A DNA stretch of 48,917 nt, taken from the NCBI GenBank assembly GCA_022819645.1, contig JAJEGU010000078.1, positions 1 through 48,917 of the forward strand. Reading direction: 5' to 3'. The notes under the pieces are model-generated. The model saw nothing but the letters and a program-made list of their open reading frames with translations. It had not been told where the DNA came from and did not search any database. The position numbers and the translations under genes are program-made. Shown here in pieces: positions 7,480 through 16,930 of the stretch (position 1 is its first letter; the number at the start of each line of letters is the position of its first letter). Origin of the DNA: Pseudomonadales bacterium (lineage in GTDB: Bacteria; Pseudomonadota; Gammaproteobacteria; Pseudomonadales; Pseudohongiellaceae).

Positions 7480-8676
7480 ATGCGCGCAATCGGATCGGAA
7501 GCAATCAGCACGCGGGCGGCCATGATTCTGCTGGCCTTGCACCTGCTCGCGCTGTCATGGTTCGCCCTGAGCAATCCTATCTACACCTGGGACGTGGTTC
7601 CCTATGTGGCGACGACTTTCACGGCGGAATCCGGCGATCCCGCGGCCATGCACGAAGCGACTTACGAACTGCTGCGGCAGTCGCTTGACGCGGCGCAATT
7701 CAACTCCCTGGTCGGCGGCGAGTACGCGGCCGCGATGTACGCGAGCCCGGAAAATTTCGCCGGCCAGCTTAGCATGTATGAAATCAAGCCGCTGTATGTG
7801 CTGCTCTTGCGCGGCCTGGCCGCGGCGGGAGCGAATCCGGCCGATGGCGTCATCTGGCTGTCGCTCGTTCCGGGCCTGTTGATCTGCGTGATCCTGTTTC
7901 TCTGGCTGCGGGATCTGACCGGCCCCATGCAGGCGGTATTGGCGGTTATCCTGTTCTCCGTCGGTGCGCGGTTGTTCGACCTGAGCCGAATTCCCACGCC
8001 GGACAATCTTTCCGCCCTGGCGGTGCTGGCGGGAGTCTGGTGCCTGCTGGCGCGGCGCTGGACCGCCGCCGCGGTGGTGTGTCTCGGTCTTTCGATCTGG
8101 ATTCGCACCAACAACATCATCTTTGTCGCGCCATTGATCCTGCTGCTTTGCTGGAACCATCTGCGCCGGGGTGAGCCCTTGCAAGCCCGCGAATTCTATT
8201 GGTACGGCGGCGGGCTGGCCTTCAGCGTTCTCTCTTACTTCTGGATCAGCGCCGTCTTCGACTACAACTGGTGGCGGCTGTTCTATCACACGCTGATCGA
8301 ATCACAGATCGATATCGAGGCATTTGCCGAACCTTTCTCCGTCACGCTTTATCTCGATGTGCTGCGCGGCGCCGCCATCCAGCTTTTCGCCAGCGGCGCG
8401 ATGATCGCAACCGTGTTGCCGCTATTCCTGTTGCTCTGGCTGATCGCCTGGGCCGGAACCTGGCGCGGCAACCTGGCCGGAGTATTCAGGCCGTCGAGAC
8501 TTGTATCCCTGGCCGATGTCAGCCTGCTTTCCCTGCCGGTATTCGGCGCCTTCCTCGCCCTGTTCCCGCTGATCGCCGGAATCGACCGCTTTCTCACGCC
8601 ATATTACGCGGTCATCACCTTGTACGCCGTCAGCCTGATTTCCGCGAGCGGGGCGACCGGCGACCACCGACGATGA
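7480..8676 (+). CDS. Multi-pass membrane protein, GT-C glycosyltransferase-like
   Basis: About 398 residues with roughly nine or more hydrophobic helices and a first extracytoplasmic loop after helix 1 (LSNPIYTWDVVPYVATTF). An acidic residue after the first helix and alternating helices and loops are typical of GT-C-type enzymes that use lipid-phosphate sugars; no specific family is certain. The start is not settled: ATG 7480 is used, but ATG 7522 (MILLALHLL) is equally possible and would leave more room for a promoter. It ends in an ATGA overlap with the next gene, so the two are co-translated. Confidence 0.6.
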   Translation: MRAIGSEAISTRAAMILLALHLLALSWFALSNPIYTWDVVPYVATTFTAESGDPAAMHEATYELLRQSLDAAQFNSLVGGEYAAAMYASPENFAGQLSMYEIKPLYVLLLRGLAAAGANPADGVIWLSLVPGLLICVILFLWLRDLTGPMQAVLAVILFSVGARLFDLSRIPTPDNLSALAVLAGVWCLLARRWTAAAVVCLGLSIWIRTNNIIFVAPLILLLCWNHLRRGEPLQAREFYWYGGGLAFSVLSYFWISAVFDYNWWRLFYHTLIESQIDIEAFAEPFSVTLYLDVLRGAAIQLFASGAMIATVLPLFLLLWLIAWAGTWRGNLAGVFRPSRLVSLADVSLLSLPVFGAFLALFPLIAGIDRFLTPYYAVITLYAVSLISASGATGDHRR

Positions 8677-9944
8677 GCGCGAACTGGACAGCAAACCGCC
8701 GTTTCATAGTGGTGCTGACCGTGATCGGCGCGGCCTGGCTGATCATGATCAGCGGGCTGATGGTCACCGACGTATGGGACGAGACCAACGCCCTGTTGCT
8801 GTTTGCTTCGGAACCGCTGGCGAGCATGAGCGTCTTCGAAGCGATGCTGGCCGTGTGGCTGCAGCAATTGCCGCTCGACATTTATCGCCCGCTCGGCAGC
8901 AGCCTGGCCCTGGGACTCGGCAAACTGTCCGGCGGCAGCTTTCTCTTCCTGCGCTATTTCAATGCCTTGCTGATGTTGTGTTCGGTCGGTCTGCTGGCCC
9001 GGACGCTGGTGTTGCGATACGACCTGGAAAGCGGCCGCGCCATCGCGTTTTTCGCGGTCCTGCTGTTCTCCGCTTCCAGTCTGATCACGGCGTCCTGGTT
9101 CGCCAATATCTTCGACGCCGCCTGCCTGTTCTTCCTGGCGCTGGCGATCCGCTTGTACGTTTCAGGTCGTCTTGCCGCTTGCGGCGTCAGTTTCGCCCTC
9201 GCCGTGTTCTGCAAGGAATCCTGTGTGCTGGCCTTTCCGCTGTTCGGCTGGCTGCTGTGGGAAGATCTGAGAGAGAAGGACGTACGGGGCGCGAAAGCGC
9301 GCATCTGGCTGGCCGTTTCCATGCTGGGCGTTTCGGCAGTCTACTGGTGGCTGCGGCATTCTTTCGTTCCCATCGGCTCGGAAGCCGACATTCACGGTTT
9401 CGACATCGACGTCTACGCCGCGTCCTACGCCAGCTTCATCGCCGGATTTCCAGCGCAGTCGAGCAGTTTCGCCCATGGCGGCGCGATGTTCTGGGCCGGC
9501 ATAGCGGCCATGATCGCGCTGGTGGTCCTGACCCGGAGTTTCGGGCCCAAGTTCACGGTGCTGGCGATTCTCGGCCTGTGCGGGCCGGTCTACTGGGGCA
9601 TGTTCGGCTACCAGGGCGACAACGTCATGAGCCACCACAATTTCGTCGGCCGGCTCTATCTCATCCCGTTCGCGATGACGCTTTTCATCCTGTTCGCCCG
9701 GGCGCCGCGGCCGGCGATTCTGCTGATCGCGCTGTTCAGTGTCTGGGGCATGGGCGTGACCTGGCGCCAGCATTTCGAATTCCAGCAGACCTATGCCGAA
9801 ATCTACCGGCTTGCCGAGTCTGTCGAGGGCACATTGGTCGTGCATTATCCGGAAAAGCCGCTTGACGATTTCCGGCGCGACATTTCCATCGGTGATTATC
9901 CGAACGCGGCGCTGCGTATCGATCGGGAAGGCGGGCTGGAGTGA
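8673..9944 (+). CDS. Multi-pass membrane protein, GT-C glycosyltransferase-like
   Basis: About 423 residues, many hydrophobic helices, with a WDETNALLLFASEP loop after helix 1 that carries the acidic pair expected of a GT-C active site. The C-terminal part is soluble (HYPEKPLDDFRRDISIGDYPNAALRI). The ATG lies in an ATGA overlap with the preceding gene, and the stop overlaps the GTG of the next. It resembles its two operon neighbours in overall architecture rather than in sequence. A role in moving a sugar from a polyprenyl carrier to an envelope glycan is inferred from the operon. Confidence 0.6.
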   Translation: MSANWTANRRFIVVLTVIGAAWLIMISGLMVTDVWDETNALLLFASEPLASMSVFEAMLAVWLQQLPLDIYRPLGSSLALGLGKLSGGSFLFLRYFNALLMLCSVGLLARTLVLRYDLESGRAIAFFAVLLFSASSLITASWFANIFDAACLFFLALAIRLYVSGRLAACGVSFALAVFCKESCVLAFPLFGWLLWEDLREKDVRGAKARIWLAVSMLGVSAVYWWLRHSFVPIGSEADIHGFDIDVYAASYASFIAGFPAQSSSFAHGGAMFWAGIAAMIALVVLTRSFGPKFTVLAILGLCGPVYWGMFGYQGDNVMSHHNFVGRLYLIPFAMTLFILFARAPRPAILLIALFSVWGMGVTWRQHFEFQQTYAEIYRLAESVEGTLVVHYPEKPLDDFRRDISIGDYPNAALRIDREGGLE

Positions 9945-11407
9945 GAAAATTCTCGGAAGCCTTCGACTTGCGCGACGCGGCCAACTGGATGGTCGGGCTT
10001 TCCGTTCTGATTGTCGGCGTTAAAGGGATCGTTTTTCGCGGACATGAACTCGACGACGGCCTGATCTACGCGAGATACATCCAGAACCTGATTTCGGGAA
10101 ACGGACTGGTTTACAACACCAGTGAATACGTCAACGGATTGACTTCGCCGCTGTTTGCCTGGCTGTCGCTGGCGCCGGCATGGCTGTTCGGCGACGCGCG
10201 CCACGGCGCCATGCTGATTTCCGTGCTGGCGGCCATAGGCACGGTAGTGATCTTCTATCGCATTCTGATCCTGCTCATCGCCGACCGGCGAATTGCCGCG
10301 CTGGCAACCTTGTTCGCGGCAGGTTCCGGCATGACCTACATCAATCTCGGCATGGAAACGAGCCTGTTCACCTTCATGCTCGGACTGTGCTTCTACCTGT
10401 ATTTCAAGGACGAGTTCTTCCCGCTCGGCATTTGCGTCGGGCTCGCGATCCTCACGCGGCCCGAAGCCGTCTTTCTCGTTCCGGCCATGGCCTTGAACAC
10501 CTGGGTGTACAAGCGCCCATGGCCTGATATTCGCTGCTACGTCGCACCGGCGATTCTGGTCCTGGCCCAATTTGCGTTCAACGGCCTTTACTACGGCGCC
10601 CTGCTGCCCTCTTCCGGCGTCGCCAAGATCTCCCAGGGAGCGATGGGTCATTGGGGATACAACAGCTTTCTGATCGGGCTGGGAGAACGCCTGCTGAACG
10701 GCTTCGGCCTGCCCCGGCAAATGCAGATTTTCGGCAGCCATGCGGTCCCGGTCCTGTTGCTGATTCTGGCCGCATTTTCGCTTCTGCTGGTTCAGGCGCG
10801 GCAATACCTGCTTGTTTCGGTGACTTTCCTGGGCCTGTATACGGGATTTTTCGCGGGCCTGAACATTCCGGGCCAATGGTGGTATTACGCGATTCATTTC
10901 ACGATCTTCTCCACCTGGGTCGTGCTGGGAATCTTTTGGCTTCACCGCCAACTGAAGACCGGGCGCCAGGGGTTTTCCCGCAACGCATGCATAGGCTTCT
11001 TCGTCCTGATGCTGGTCTGGCAGGGAGCGGTCAACCTCGTCCTGCATGGCAACACCGTGCGCGAGGATTACCGGCAATTCGGACTATGGATCGCTGAGAA
11101 TACGCCCGTCGACGCATCGATCGCGCTGGCGGAGATCGGCGCCGTCGGCTGGTATTCCGGGCGCAGGATCATCGACATCCTGGGCCTGGTGACCAGCGGC
11201 AATGCGGAGTTCGTCGCCGAAGGCGACTACGACAGTTGGCTGGAACTGCATCCGCCGGACTATATACTTGCACGCGAGCCGCCGCGATTTTTCGAACGCG
11301 CGGTCACGTCGCTGCAGACAAACCGGCCTGAAGACCTGGCCGAAGTAACCGGATTCCGGTTTCCGGACTACAAGTTGTATCGCTATCTGCCGAGCGGCAG
11401 CGAGTAA
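9941..11407 (+). CDS. GT-C membrane glycosyltransferase, AftB/arabinofuranosyltransferase-like
   Basis: 488 residues, multi-pass. After the first helix it has ELDDGLIYARYIQNLISGNGLVYN and YVNGLTSPLF, close to the D-D...YARY..NL..G.GL.YN..E.V.G.TSPL pattern of AftB-like polyprenyl-phosphate pentosyltransferases; the DD is the likely catalytic pair. The C-terminal soluble part (TPVDASIALAEIGAVGWYSGR, IIDILGLV) is also usual for this group. The GTG at 9941 starts inside the stop of the previous gene. The next gene looks like a decaprenyl-phosphate phosphoribosyltransferase, which would make the kind of donor AftB enzymes use. Confidence 0.7.
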   Translation: MRKFSEAFDLRDAANWMVGLSVLIVGVKGIVFRGHELDDGLIYARYIQNLISGNGLVYNTSEYVNGLTSPLFAWLSLAPAWLFGDARHGAMLISVLAAIGTVVIFYRILILLIADRRIAALATLFAAGSGMTYINLGMETSLFTFMLGLCFYLYFKDEFFPLGICVGLAILTRPEAVFLVPAMALNTWVYKRPWPDIRCYVAPAILVLAQFAFNGLYYGALLPSSGVAKISQGAMGHWGYNSFLIGLGERLLNGFGLPRQMQIFGSHAVPVLLLILAAFSLLLVQARQYLLVSVTFLGLYTGFFAGLNIPGQWWYYAIHFTIFSTWVVLGIFWLHRQLKTGRQGFSRNACIGFFVLMLVWQGAVNLVLHGNTVREDYRQFGLWIAENTPVDASIALAEIGAVGWYSGRRIIDILGLVTSGNAEFVAEGDYDSWLELHPPDYILAREPPRFFERAVTSLQTNRPEDLAEVTGFRFPDYKLYRYLPSGSE

Positions 11408-11412
11408 ATTCG

Positions 11413-12855
11413 ATGGCAGGCAATCCCGGCAATTCAACCGATTCGAACGCGCATCTGTTCGTGGATCTGGACGGGACCCTGATCCGCACGGATCTGCTTT
11501 TCGAATCGCTGTTGCGGCTGATCCGGCGCAATCCGCTTTACCTCGCCGTCATTCCTTTCTGGCTGCTGCGGGGCCGCGCCTGGCTGAAACATCAAATTGC
11601 GCGCCGGGTGAAGATCGACGCGGCCGGGCTACCGTATAACGAGGAATTCCTGGCCTGGCTCCGGCGACAAAGGGACGGGGGGCGGGCGATGACGCTGATC
11701 TCGGCCTCGAATCAGTCGTATGTGGACGCGGTAAGCGAGCATCTCGGGCTGTTCGAAGCCGCCGTGGGCAGCGATGCCGAAACCAATCTGAAATCCCGCC
11801 GCAAGCTGCGCCGCATCGAAGAGATGGGCGGCGGCGATTTTGCCTATGCCGGCGATTCCCGCGCCGATCTTCCCATCTGGTCCAGGGCGAAGCAGATCGT
11901 CATGGTGAACTGCGCCCCCGCCGTCAGCCGCCGATTTGCAAGCCGTGAAAGCGATGTACTGAACTTCGGTTCCGCCAGCGCTGTCTTCCGTCCGCTGTTG
12001 CGGGCTGTGCGGCCCCATCAATGGCTCAAGAACACACTACTGTTCGTCCCGCTGATCCTGTCTCACCAGTTAACGCAGCCGGAATTGCTGTTCGCCTCCG
12101 CCATCGGCTTCATCGCCTTCTGCCTGTGTACATCGAGCGTCTATCTGCTCAACGACATGCTCGACCTCGACAGCGACCGGGCGCACCGGACCAAGCGGAG
12201 ACGCCCTTTCGCGGCCGGCGAATTGCCGCTTGCCGCTGGATTCATCGCCGCGCCGGCTCTCCTGCTCGGGGCTTTCCTGGTCTCGTCGCTGTTGCCGGCG
12301 GATTTTCGCCTCGTGCTGCTGATCTACTGGCTGCTTACCTGCCTCTACAGCTTTGCGCTGAAACGGATATTCCTCGTCGATGTGGCAACGCTGGCGACGC
12401 TCTACGCGTTGCGAGTCGCCGCGGGGGCCGAAGCCATCGAAGTCGTGACGACCAACTTCCTGATCGCCTTTTCGCTATGCTTTTTCCTCGGCCTGGCCCT
12501 GGTCAAGCGGGTGACCGAACTGGTCAACCTGCAAACCCAGGCGACCGAAGCCGTCAGCGGCCGGGCCTATCGCCGGTCACACGAACCGTTGCTGTCGGTA
12601 ATCGGCGGCCTGGCCAGCGTCATGGCCGTGGTCGTGTTCGCGTTCTACATCAACGCGCCGGCGACGACGCGGCTCTATGGTTCACCGCTCATACTCTGGC
12701 TCATCTGCCCCTTGCTGATCGTGCTGCTCGGCCGCATCTGGCGGCTGGCCCGGGCCGGCCGGCTCCACGAGGACCCCGTGTTGTTCGCCGTCGAGGACCG
12801 CTTCAGCCAATCGATCGTGCTGGCCACGGGGGTCCTGATCTGGCTCGCGGCCTGA
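11413..12855 (+). CDS. HAD phosphatase-UbiA prenyltransferase fusion (decaprenyl-phosphate phosphoribosyltransferase-like)
   Basis: 480 residues in two domains. Residues about 13-175 are a HAD hydrolase: FVDLDGTL with Asp18/Asp20, TLISASN, and YAGDSRADLP with Asp148/Asp152. Residues about 195-480 are a UbiA membrane prenyltransferase with NDMLDLDSDRAHRTKRRRP (from Asn247); the HxTKRxRP tail is characteristic of phosphoribosyl-polyprenyl-phosphate synthases. A second region holds the helices FCLCTSSVYLL and IAFSLCFFLGLALVKR. Plausibly it transfers phosphoribose to a polyprenyl phosphate and the HAD part removes the 5-phosphate, giving a lipid-linked pentose. The reaction order is inferred. It lies six bases after the GT-C gene, in the same operon. 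Confidence 0.78.
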   Translation: MAGNPGNSTDSNAHLFVDLDGTLIRTDLLFESLLRLIRRNPLYLAVIPFWLLRGRAWLKHQIARRVKIDAAGLPYNEEFLAWLRRQRDGGRAMTLISASNQSYVDAVSEHLGLFEAAVGSDAETNLKSRRKLRRIEEMGGGDFAYAGDSRADLPIWSRAKQIVMVNCAPAVSRRFASRESDVLNFGSASAVFRPLLRAVRPHQWLKNTLLFVPLILSHQLTQPELLFASAIGFIAFCLCTSSVYLLNDMLDLDSDRAHRTKRRRPFAAGELPLAAGFIAAPALLLGAFLVSSLLPADFRLVLLIYWLLTCLYSFALKRIFLVDVATLATLYALRVAAGAEAIEVVTTNFLIAFSLCFFLGLALVKRVTELVNLQTQATEAVSGRAYRRSHEPLLSVIGGLASVMAVVVFAFYINAPATTRLYGSPLILWLICPLLIVLLGRIWRLARAGRLHEDPVLFAVEDRFSQSIVLATGVLIWLAA

Positions 12856-12920
12856 CTCGGGCCTGCTTGAAGCCGGCGGGAAAGAATGCCATGCTCGCTC
12901 GCAACCGGAGGCAAATCACC

Positions 12921-13964
12921 ATGAAAAAACTGTCGATTTTCCGTGCTGGAATCATACTTCTGCTGTTCGGATTCGTTACGGCCCTGCTGGCGCAGCCTTA
13001 CCCCAATCCCTGGCGCAACGTGGAATGGGGCACATTGCCCGACGGCCGCACCTGGGGCGCCGTCGGCGACCTGGACGTGGACCCGGACGGAGAGCATCTC
13101 TGGGCCGTTGTCCGCTGTGACGCCACGGAGCGCGAACGCTTCGGCGACGAGTGCCTCGATTCCGATCTCGACTCGGTGCTCAAGTTTGACGCCCAAGGCA
13201 ATGTCGTCACGAGTTTCGGCGGCGGCATGTTCATCTGGCCCCACGGCATCGACGTCGACCGGGAAGGCAATATCTACGTTACCGACGCGGTGGCGCAGGC
13301 GAGAATCCCCGACGGCGACATGCGCGGCCACCAGGTGGTGAAATTCAGCCCCACGGGCGAAGTGCTGATGGTTTTGGGCACGCCGGGCGTGGAAGGCAGC
13401 GGCGAGAACCAGTTCACCTCGCCGGCTGACGTGGTGGTCGCCGACAACGGCGATATCTTCATCGCCGACGGCCATAACACACCCGGCAACAACCGGGTCG
13501 TGAAATTCGACCGCGACGGCAACTTCATCAAGGCCTGGGGCAAGACCGGTTACGCGCCGGGAGAGTTTCGCGTATTGCATACCATAGCCATGGACCAGCG
13601 CGGCCGGATTTTCGTCGGCGACCGTTCCAACAATCGCATTCAGATATTCGATCAGGATGGCAATTTCATCAGCCAATGGACACAATTCGGGCGGCCAAGC
13701 GGCATCTTCTTCGACGATCACGACCGCATTTACGTGGCCGATTCGGAATCCGATATCGAACAGAACCCGGGCTGGGAAATGGGCATCCGCATCGGCGACG
13801 CCGAACTCGGCTGGGTCGATGAATTCGTGCTCTACGCGCCCGGCGACCCCCACGTCATCCTCGGCAACGGCGCCGAATTCGTCGCGGTGGACGCTGCCGG
13901 CAACATGTACGGCGGAGAACCCATCCCCCGCAACCTGCAGAAGTACATTCGCGTGAGGCCGTAG
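12921..13964 (+). CDS. Exported NHL-repeat beta-propeller protein
   Basis: About 347 residues. A signal peptide (MKKLSIFRAGIILLLFGFVTALLAQ) is followed by NHL-type repeats, each with an aspartate-rich turn: GIDVDREGNIYVTDA, DVVVADNGDIFIADG, TIAMDQRGRIFVGDRSNNRI, GIFFDDHDRIYVADS. The fold resembles the propeller of peptidyl-alpha-hydroxyglycine alpha-amidating lyases, but I cannot confirm catalytic residues. The start at 12921 follows CCGGAGGC. It lies 65 bases after the UbiA fusion gene and may or may not be in that transcript. It faces another propeller gene tail to tail. Confidence 0.75.
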   Translation: MKKLSIFRAGIILLLFGFVTALLAQPYPNPWRNVEWGTLPDGRTWGAVGDLDVDPDGEHLWAVVRCDATERERFGDECLDSDLDSVLKFDAQGNVVTSFGGGMFIWPHGIDVDREGNIYVTDAVAQARIPDGDMRGHQVVKFSPTGEVLMVLGTPGVEGSGENQFTSPADVVVADNGDIFIADGHNTPGNNRVVKFDRDGNFIKAWGKTGYAPGEFRVLHTIAMDQRGRIFVGDRSNNRIQIFDQDGNFISQWTQFGRPSGIFFDDHDRIYVADSESDIEQNPGWEMGIRIGDAELGWVDEFVLYAPGDPHVILGNGAEFVAVDAAGNMYGGEPIPRNLQKYIRVRP

Positions 13965-13970
13965 GCGTTA

Positions 13971-13989
13971 GTCGCCGTTGGGCGGCGAC
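13971..13989. terminator. Hairpin between convergent propeller genes
   Basis: GTCGCCG-TTGGG-CGGCGAC is a perfect 7-bp GC-rich stem placed between the stops of two convergent genes (13964 and 14002). No clear T-run follows on either strand, so it is a probable bidirectional transcript end rather than a textbook intrinsic terminator. Confidence 0.45.
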
Positions 13990-14001
13990 GGATCGAAGCC
14001 C

Positions 14002-15138
14002 CTACGGCGCTACCCAAGGGGGTTCGATCAGCAACTCGGGATCGGCGTCGGGCTTGGGGACGAACTTTTGCGAGCGGCCGTACTGGTTGTCGCCGCCGAT
14101 CAGATTGCCGTCCGAATCCACCGTGAAGGTGTGCACTTCGAGATAGCCGTCGGGCAGGTCCGGCGGCACCAGCCAGGTGTACTTGTAGTTGCCTTCGAAA
14201 TCGAAGTTGATGAAGCGCAGCGGCCCCAGGTCCGTGATCCAGATGTCGTCCTCGTTGACGATGATGTCGAGCGGCAGCGTCAAGCCCGGAAACTCGCGCA
14301 GAAACTCGACCTCGGCCGGATCGTCGGTCGTCTGAAACACGTTCACGCGGCCGCCCGACCGGTCGAGCGCGAAGATCAGGCCGTCCGGCCCGACCGCCAC
14401 CGCATGCAAGGTATTGAACTGGCCCGGCCCCGTGCCGAAACCGCCGAACTCGCCGAGATAGTTCATGTCGTTGTCGTAGATGATCACCCGGTGATTGTCC
14501 AGGCCGTCGGCGACCAGGATGCGGCCGTCGGGCAGGAAGGCGACGTCCTGGGGCCGGCCGAAATGCGTTTCACCGGCGCCGGAAACGCCCTTTTCGCCAT
14601 AAGTGGCCAGCACTTCGCTGCCGTCGTTGGCGATCACGTAGATCTGGTGGAAAGTTTCGTTGATCAGCCAGATGCGGCTTTCCGGGTCGTAAGGGCTGAT
14701 GCGAATGCGATGCGGGCCGGGACCGTCCGAACCTTCGCAGAGATAATCGAGGTGGTCCCAGATTTCGACCACCTCGCCGTCGCCGTTGACGATATAGAGG
14801 CAGTTCTGCCAGTGGCGGCGATTGGTTTCGAACAGCACATTGATACCGAGTGAGCCGGCAAAGCCGGGGAAATCCTCCGGGATCGGATAAGGCAGAATGG
14901 TTTCGCCGCGCTGGGCGATGATGATGCGATCCGGCGATTCCGCCCACACACCCGAGTTGCCCCCGAAAGCGAAGCCCTTTTCCTGGAACGGCTTGTGCCA
15001 GCCGCTGACGATGTCATACGGGCTTTCGCCGATGGGTCCCCGGGCATTGCCCTGCTGGGCCAGCGCCGGCGCGGCGAACGCCAGCGCGCACAGAATTATG
15101 TATAGCCTGATTACCAACGAAGACATCAACTGCCGCAT
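14002..15138 (-). CDS. Exported NHL-repeat beta-propeller protein
   Basis: About 378 residues. The signal peptide runs from MRQLMSSLVIRLY through ILCALAFAAPALAQQ. Propeller repeats include DVAFLPDGRILVADGLDNHR, AVAVGPDGLIFALDRSGGR and DIIVNEDDIWITDL. GAGGAGT lies a suitable distance before the ATG at 15138. It shares the fold with the convergent gene, but the sequences are clearly different, so it is not a recent duplicate. Such proteins are usually periplasmic or secreted. Whether it is an enzyme or a binding scaffold is not shown. Confidence 0.75.
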   Translation of the reverse strand: MRQLMSSLVIRLYIILCALAFAAPALAQQGNARGPIGESPYDIVSGWHKPFQEKGFAFGGNSGVWAESPDRIIIAQRGETILPYPIPEDFPGFAGSLGINVLFETNRRHWQNCLYIVNGDGEVVEIWDHLDYLCEGSDGPGPHRIRISPYDPESRIWLINETFHQIYVIANDGSEVLATYGEKGVSGAGETHFGRPQDVAFLPDGRILVADGLDNHRVIIYDNDMNYLGEFGGFGTGPGQFNTLHAVAVGPDGLIFALDRSGGRVNVFQTTDDPAEVEFLREFPGLTLPLDIIVNEDDIWITDLGPLRFINFDFEGNYKYTWLVPPDLPDGYLEVHTFTVDSDGNLIGGDNQYGRSQKFVPKPDADPELLIEPPWVAP

Positions 15139-15356
15139 TGCCCACTCCTCTTTGTTTGAGCCCGGCAAACCTGCGCTAACCGGGATAAGGGAGCACAATC
15201 ATGCCAATGTTTACGGCCCGTAACAACGGCAGCGGCAGCGGCGTGTTTTTGTATGCAACTGTTTTTCACGGACTTCTCTCTTTTTTTAGAGCTCTTCATG
15301 CTTTAATATCGTTTTTCACGCCCAGCTGGGAAGCTGTGGATTAAATACAGATTTTC

Positions 15357-16919
15357 ATGAAAATGAGCACTATGGAACATTTTTCACAGAAAGTGGACGT
15401 TTTTCGACAATTTCCTCCACTGAAAGAGGATTTCACGCTCGCCGGATACGGCGCATTGATCGAGTCACACTCATTGTCCGTGCCCGCACCCGACCAGCTT
15501 TGCGTCATAGGCTCCAAACACAGGAGGTACGACCACGATGGCTGGCGCGTTTTCACACCACGTCACGAGCCTGAGGATTCCCTCGGGGGCAACCTGACGT
15601 TCGCCCTCAAGCACGAGGGGGTGGACTTGACGGTTCTCAAAGCACTGTTCGATCAAATCGATCCCCGGGAGATAGTCGGCATTGTTGAATCACAGCCCAC
15701 CGGCGCTTATAGCCGGCGCATCTGGTTCCTGTTCGAGTGGCTTACCGATCAAAGACTTGATCTCGAAGATGCCAGGCAGTTGGGCTACGTCCCGCTGGTG
15801 AATGAAGAATTGCAGTATGGGGCGACTCCTCGCAATTCCAGGCGACACCGAATTCAGAATAATCTACCGGGGACACGCGCATTCTGCCCGATGATCAGGC
15901 GGACCGAGACTCTTGATCGACTAATCTCCAAGCGGCTTTCCCAAACCGCGGAAGAGTTGATCGGAAAAACCCATGTCGACCTGATAAGCCGCGCGGCGGC
16001 GTTTCTCCTGGTGGAAGATACGAAAGCCACCTATGCTATTGAAGGAGAATATCCGGCGCGGAATCGCATTGAACGATGGGGCAAGATTGTCGGCCAAGCC
16101 GGACAACGTGAACTCAGCATAAGCGAACTCGAACATCTTCAGACGATAGTAATTTCCAATATGCGCTTCATCACTCCCGGATGCCGTGTTGAAGGTGGTT
16201 TCATTGGAAACCATGACCGGTCGACGGGCATGCCTTTGCCGGTTCACATCTCGGCGAAACCCGAAGACTTGCAAAGCCTTCTCGGAGGCTTGCTGGATAC
16301 ATACAAGCTATTGGCGGATAGCGACTTCGACATCGTGCTATCGGCGGCGATTATTGCATTCGGATTTGTTTTCATCCATCCATTCGAAGACGGAAACGGC
16401 CGAATACACCGCTATCTGCTCCATCATGTTCTCGGTGAACAGGGCTTCGTTCCCGAAAATCTGGTATTTCCAATTTCAGCGGCGATTCTCTATAGCATCC
16501 GGGATTATGTAAGAGTACTTGAGCATTACTCCAAACCCAGGCTTGATCTGATCGATTGGCGCCGGACACCGCAGGGCAACGTTGAGGTGCTGAACAACAC
16601 GGTCGATTTATACCGATACTTCGATTGCACTAAACAAGCGGAATTCCTTTTCAAATGCGTTGAGGAAACTGTCACCAAGATCTTGCCGGAAGAGATTGAC
16701 TACCTGCAACGGCACGACCGCCTGAACGAATATCTCAAGAACGACGTTGAAATGCCGGACAGACTTGCGGACCTGCTTATCAGGTTCTTGCGCCAAAATG
16801 ACGGCAAATTATCGAACCGCGCCCGCAAAAAGGAGTTCTCCGCGCTGACCGATGAGGAAGTGCGAGAGATCGAACACAAGTACGACAAGTTTTTTCTGCG
16901 CGACGAACACGGCAGTTGA
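15357..16919 (+). CDS. Fic-domain AMP transferase with built-in inhibitory motif
   Basis: 520 residues. The Fic core motif is HPFEDGNGRIHR at 341-352, matching HxFx(D/E)GNGRxxR with catalytic His341. A flap strand (GMPLPVHI, about 291) precedes it. Upstream, TYAIEG (225-230) fits the (S/T)xxxE(G/N) autoinhibition motif, so the enzyme is probably a self-restrained AMPylator without a separate antitoxin; no small Fic antitoxin gene lies beside it. The first 200 residues and the C-terminal helical region are unassigned. The first ATG is used; 15363 and 15372 are alternatives, and none has a clear ribosome-binding site. The 218-base upstream gap is AT-rich and has two GTTTTTCACG copies. Confidence 0.88.
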   Translation: MKMSTMEHFSQKVDVFRQFPPLKEDFTLAGYGALIESHSLSVPAPDQLCVIGSKHRRYDHDGWRVFTPRHEPEDSLGGNLTFALKHEGVDLTVLKALFDQIDPREIVGIVESQPTGAYSRRIWFLFEWLTDQRLDLEDARQLGYVPLVNEELQYGATPRNSRRHRIQNNLPGTRAFCPMIRRTETLDRLISKRLSQTAEELIGKTHVDLISRAAAFLLVEDTKATYAIEGEYPARNRIERWGKIVGQAGQRELSISELEHLQTIVISNMRFITPGCRVEGGFIGNHDRSTGMPLPVHISAKPEDLQSLLGGLLDTYKLLADSDFDIVLSAAIIAFGFVFIHPFEDGNGRIHRYLLHHVLGEQGFVPENLVFPISAAILYSIRDYVRVLEHYSKPRLDLIDWRRTPQGNVEVLNNTVDLYRYFDCTKQAEFLFKCVEETVTKILPEEIDYLQRHDRLNEYLKNDVEMPDRLADLLIRFLRQNDGKLSNRARKKEFSALTDEEVREIEHKYDKFFLRDEHGS

Positions 16920-16930
16920 CAACGTCAGCC

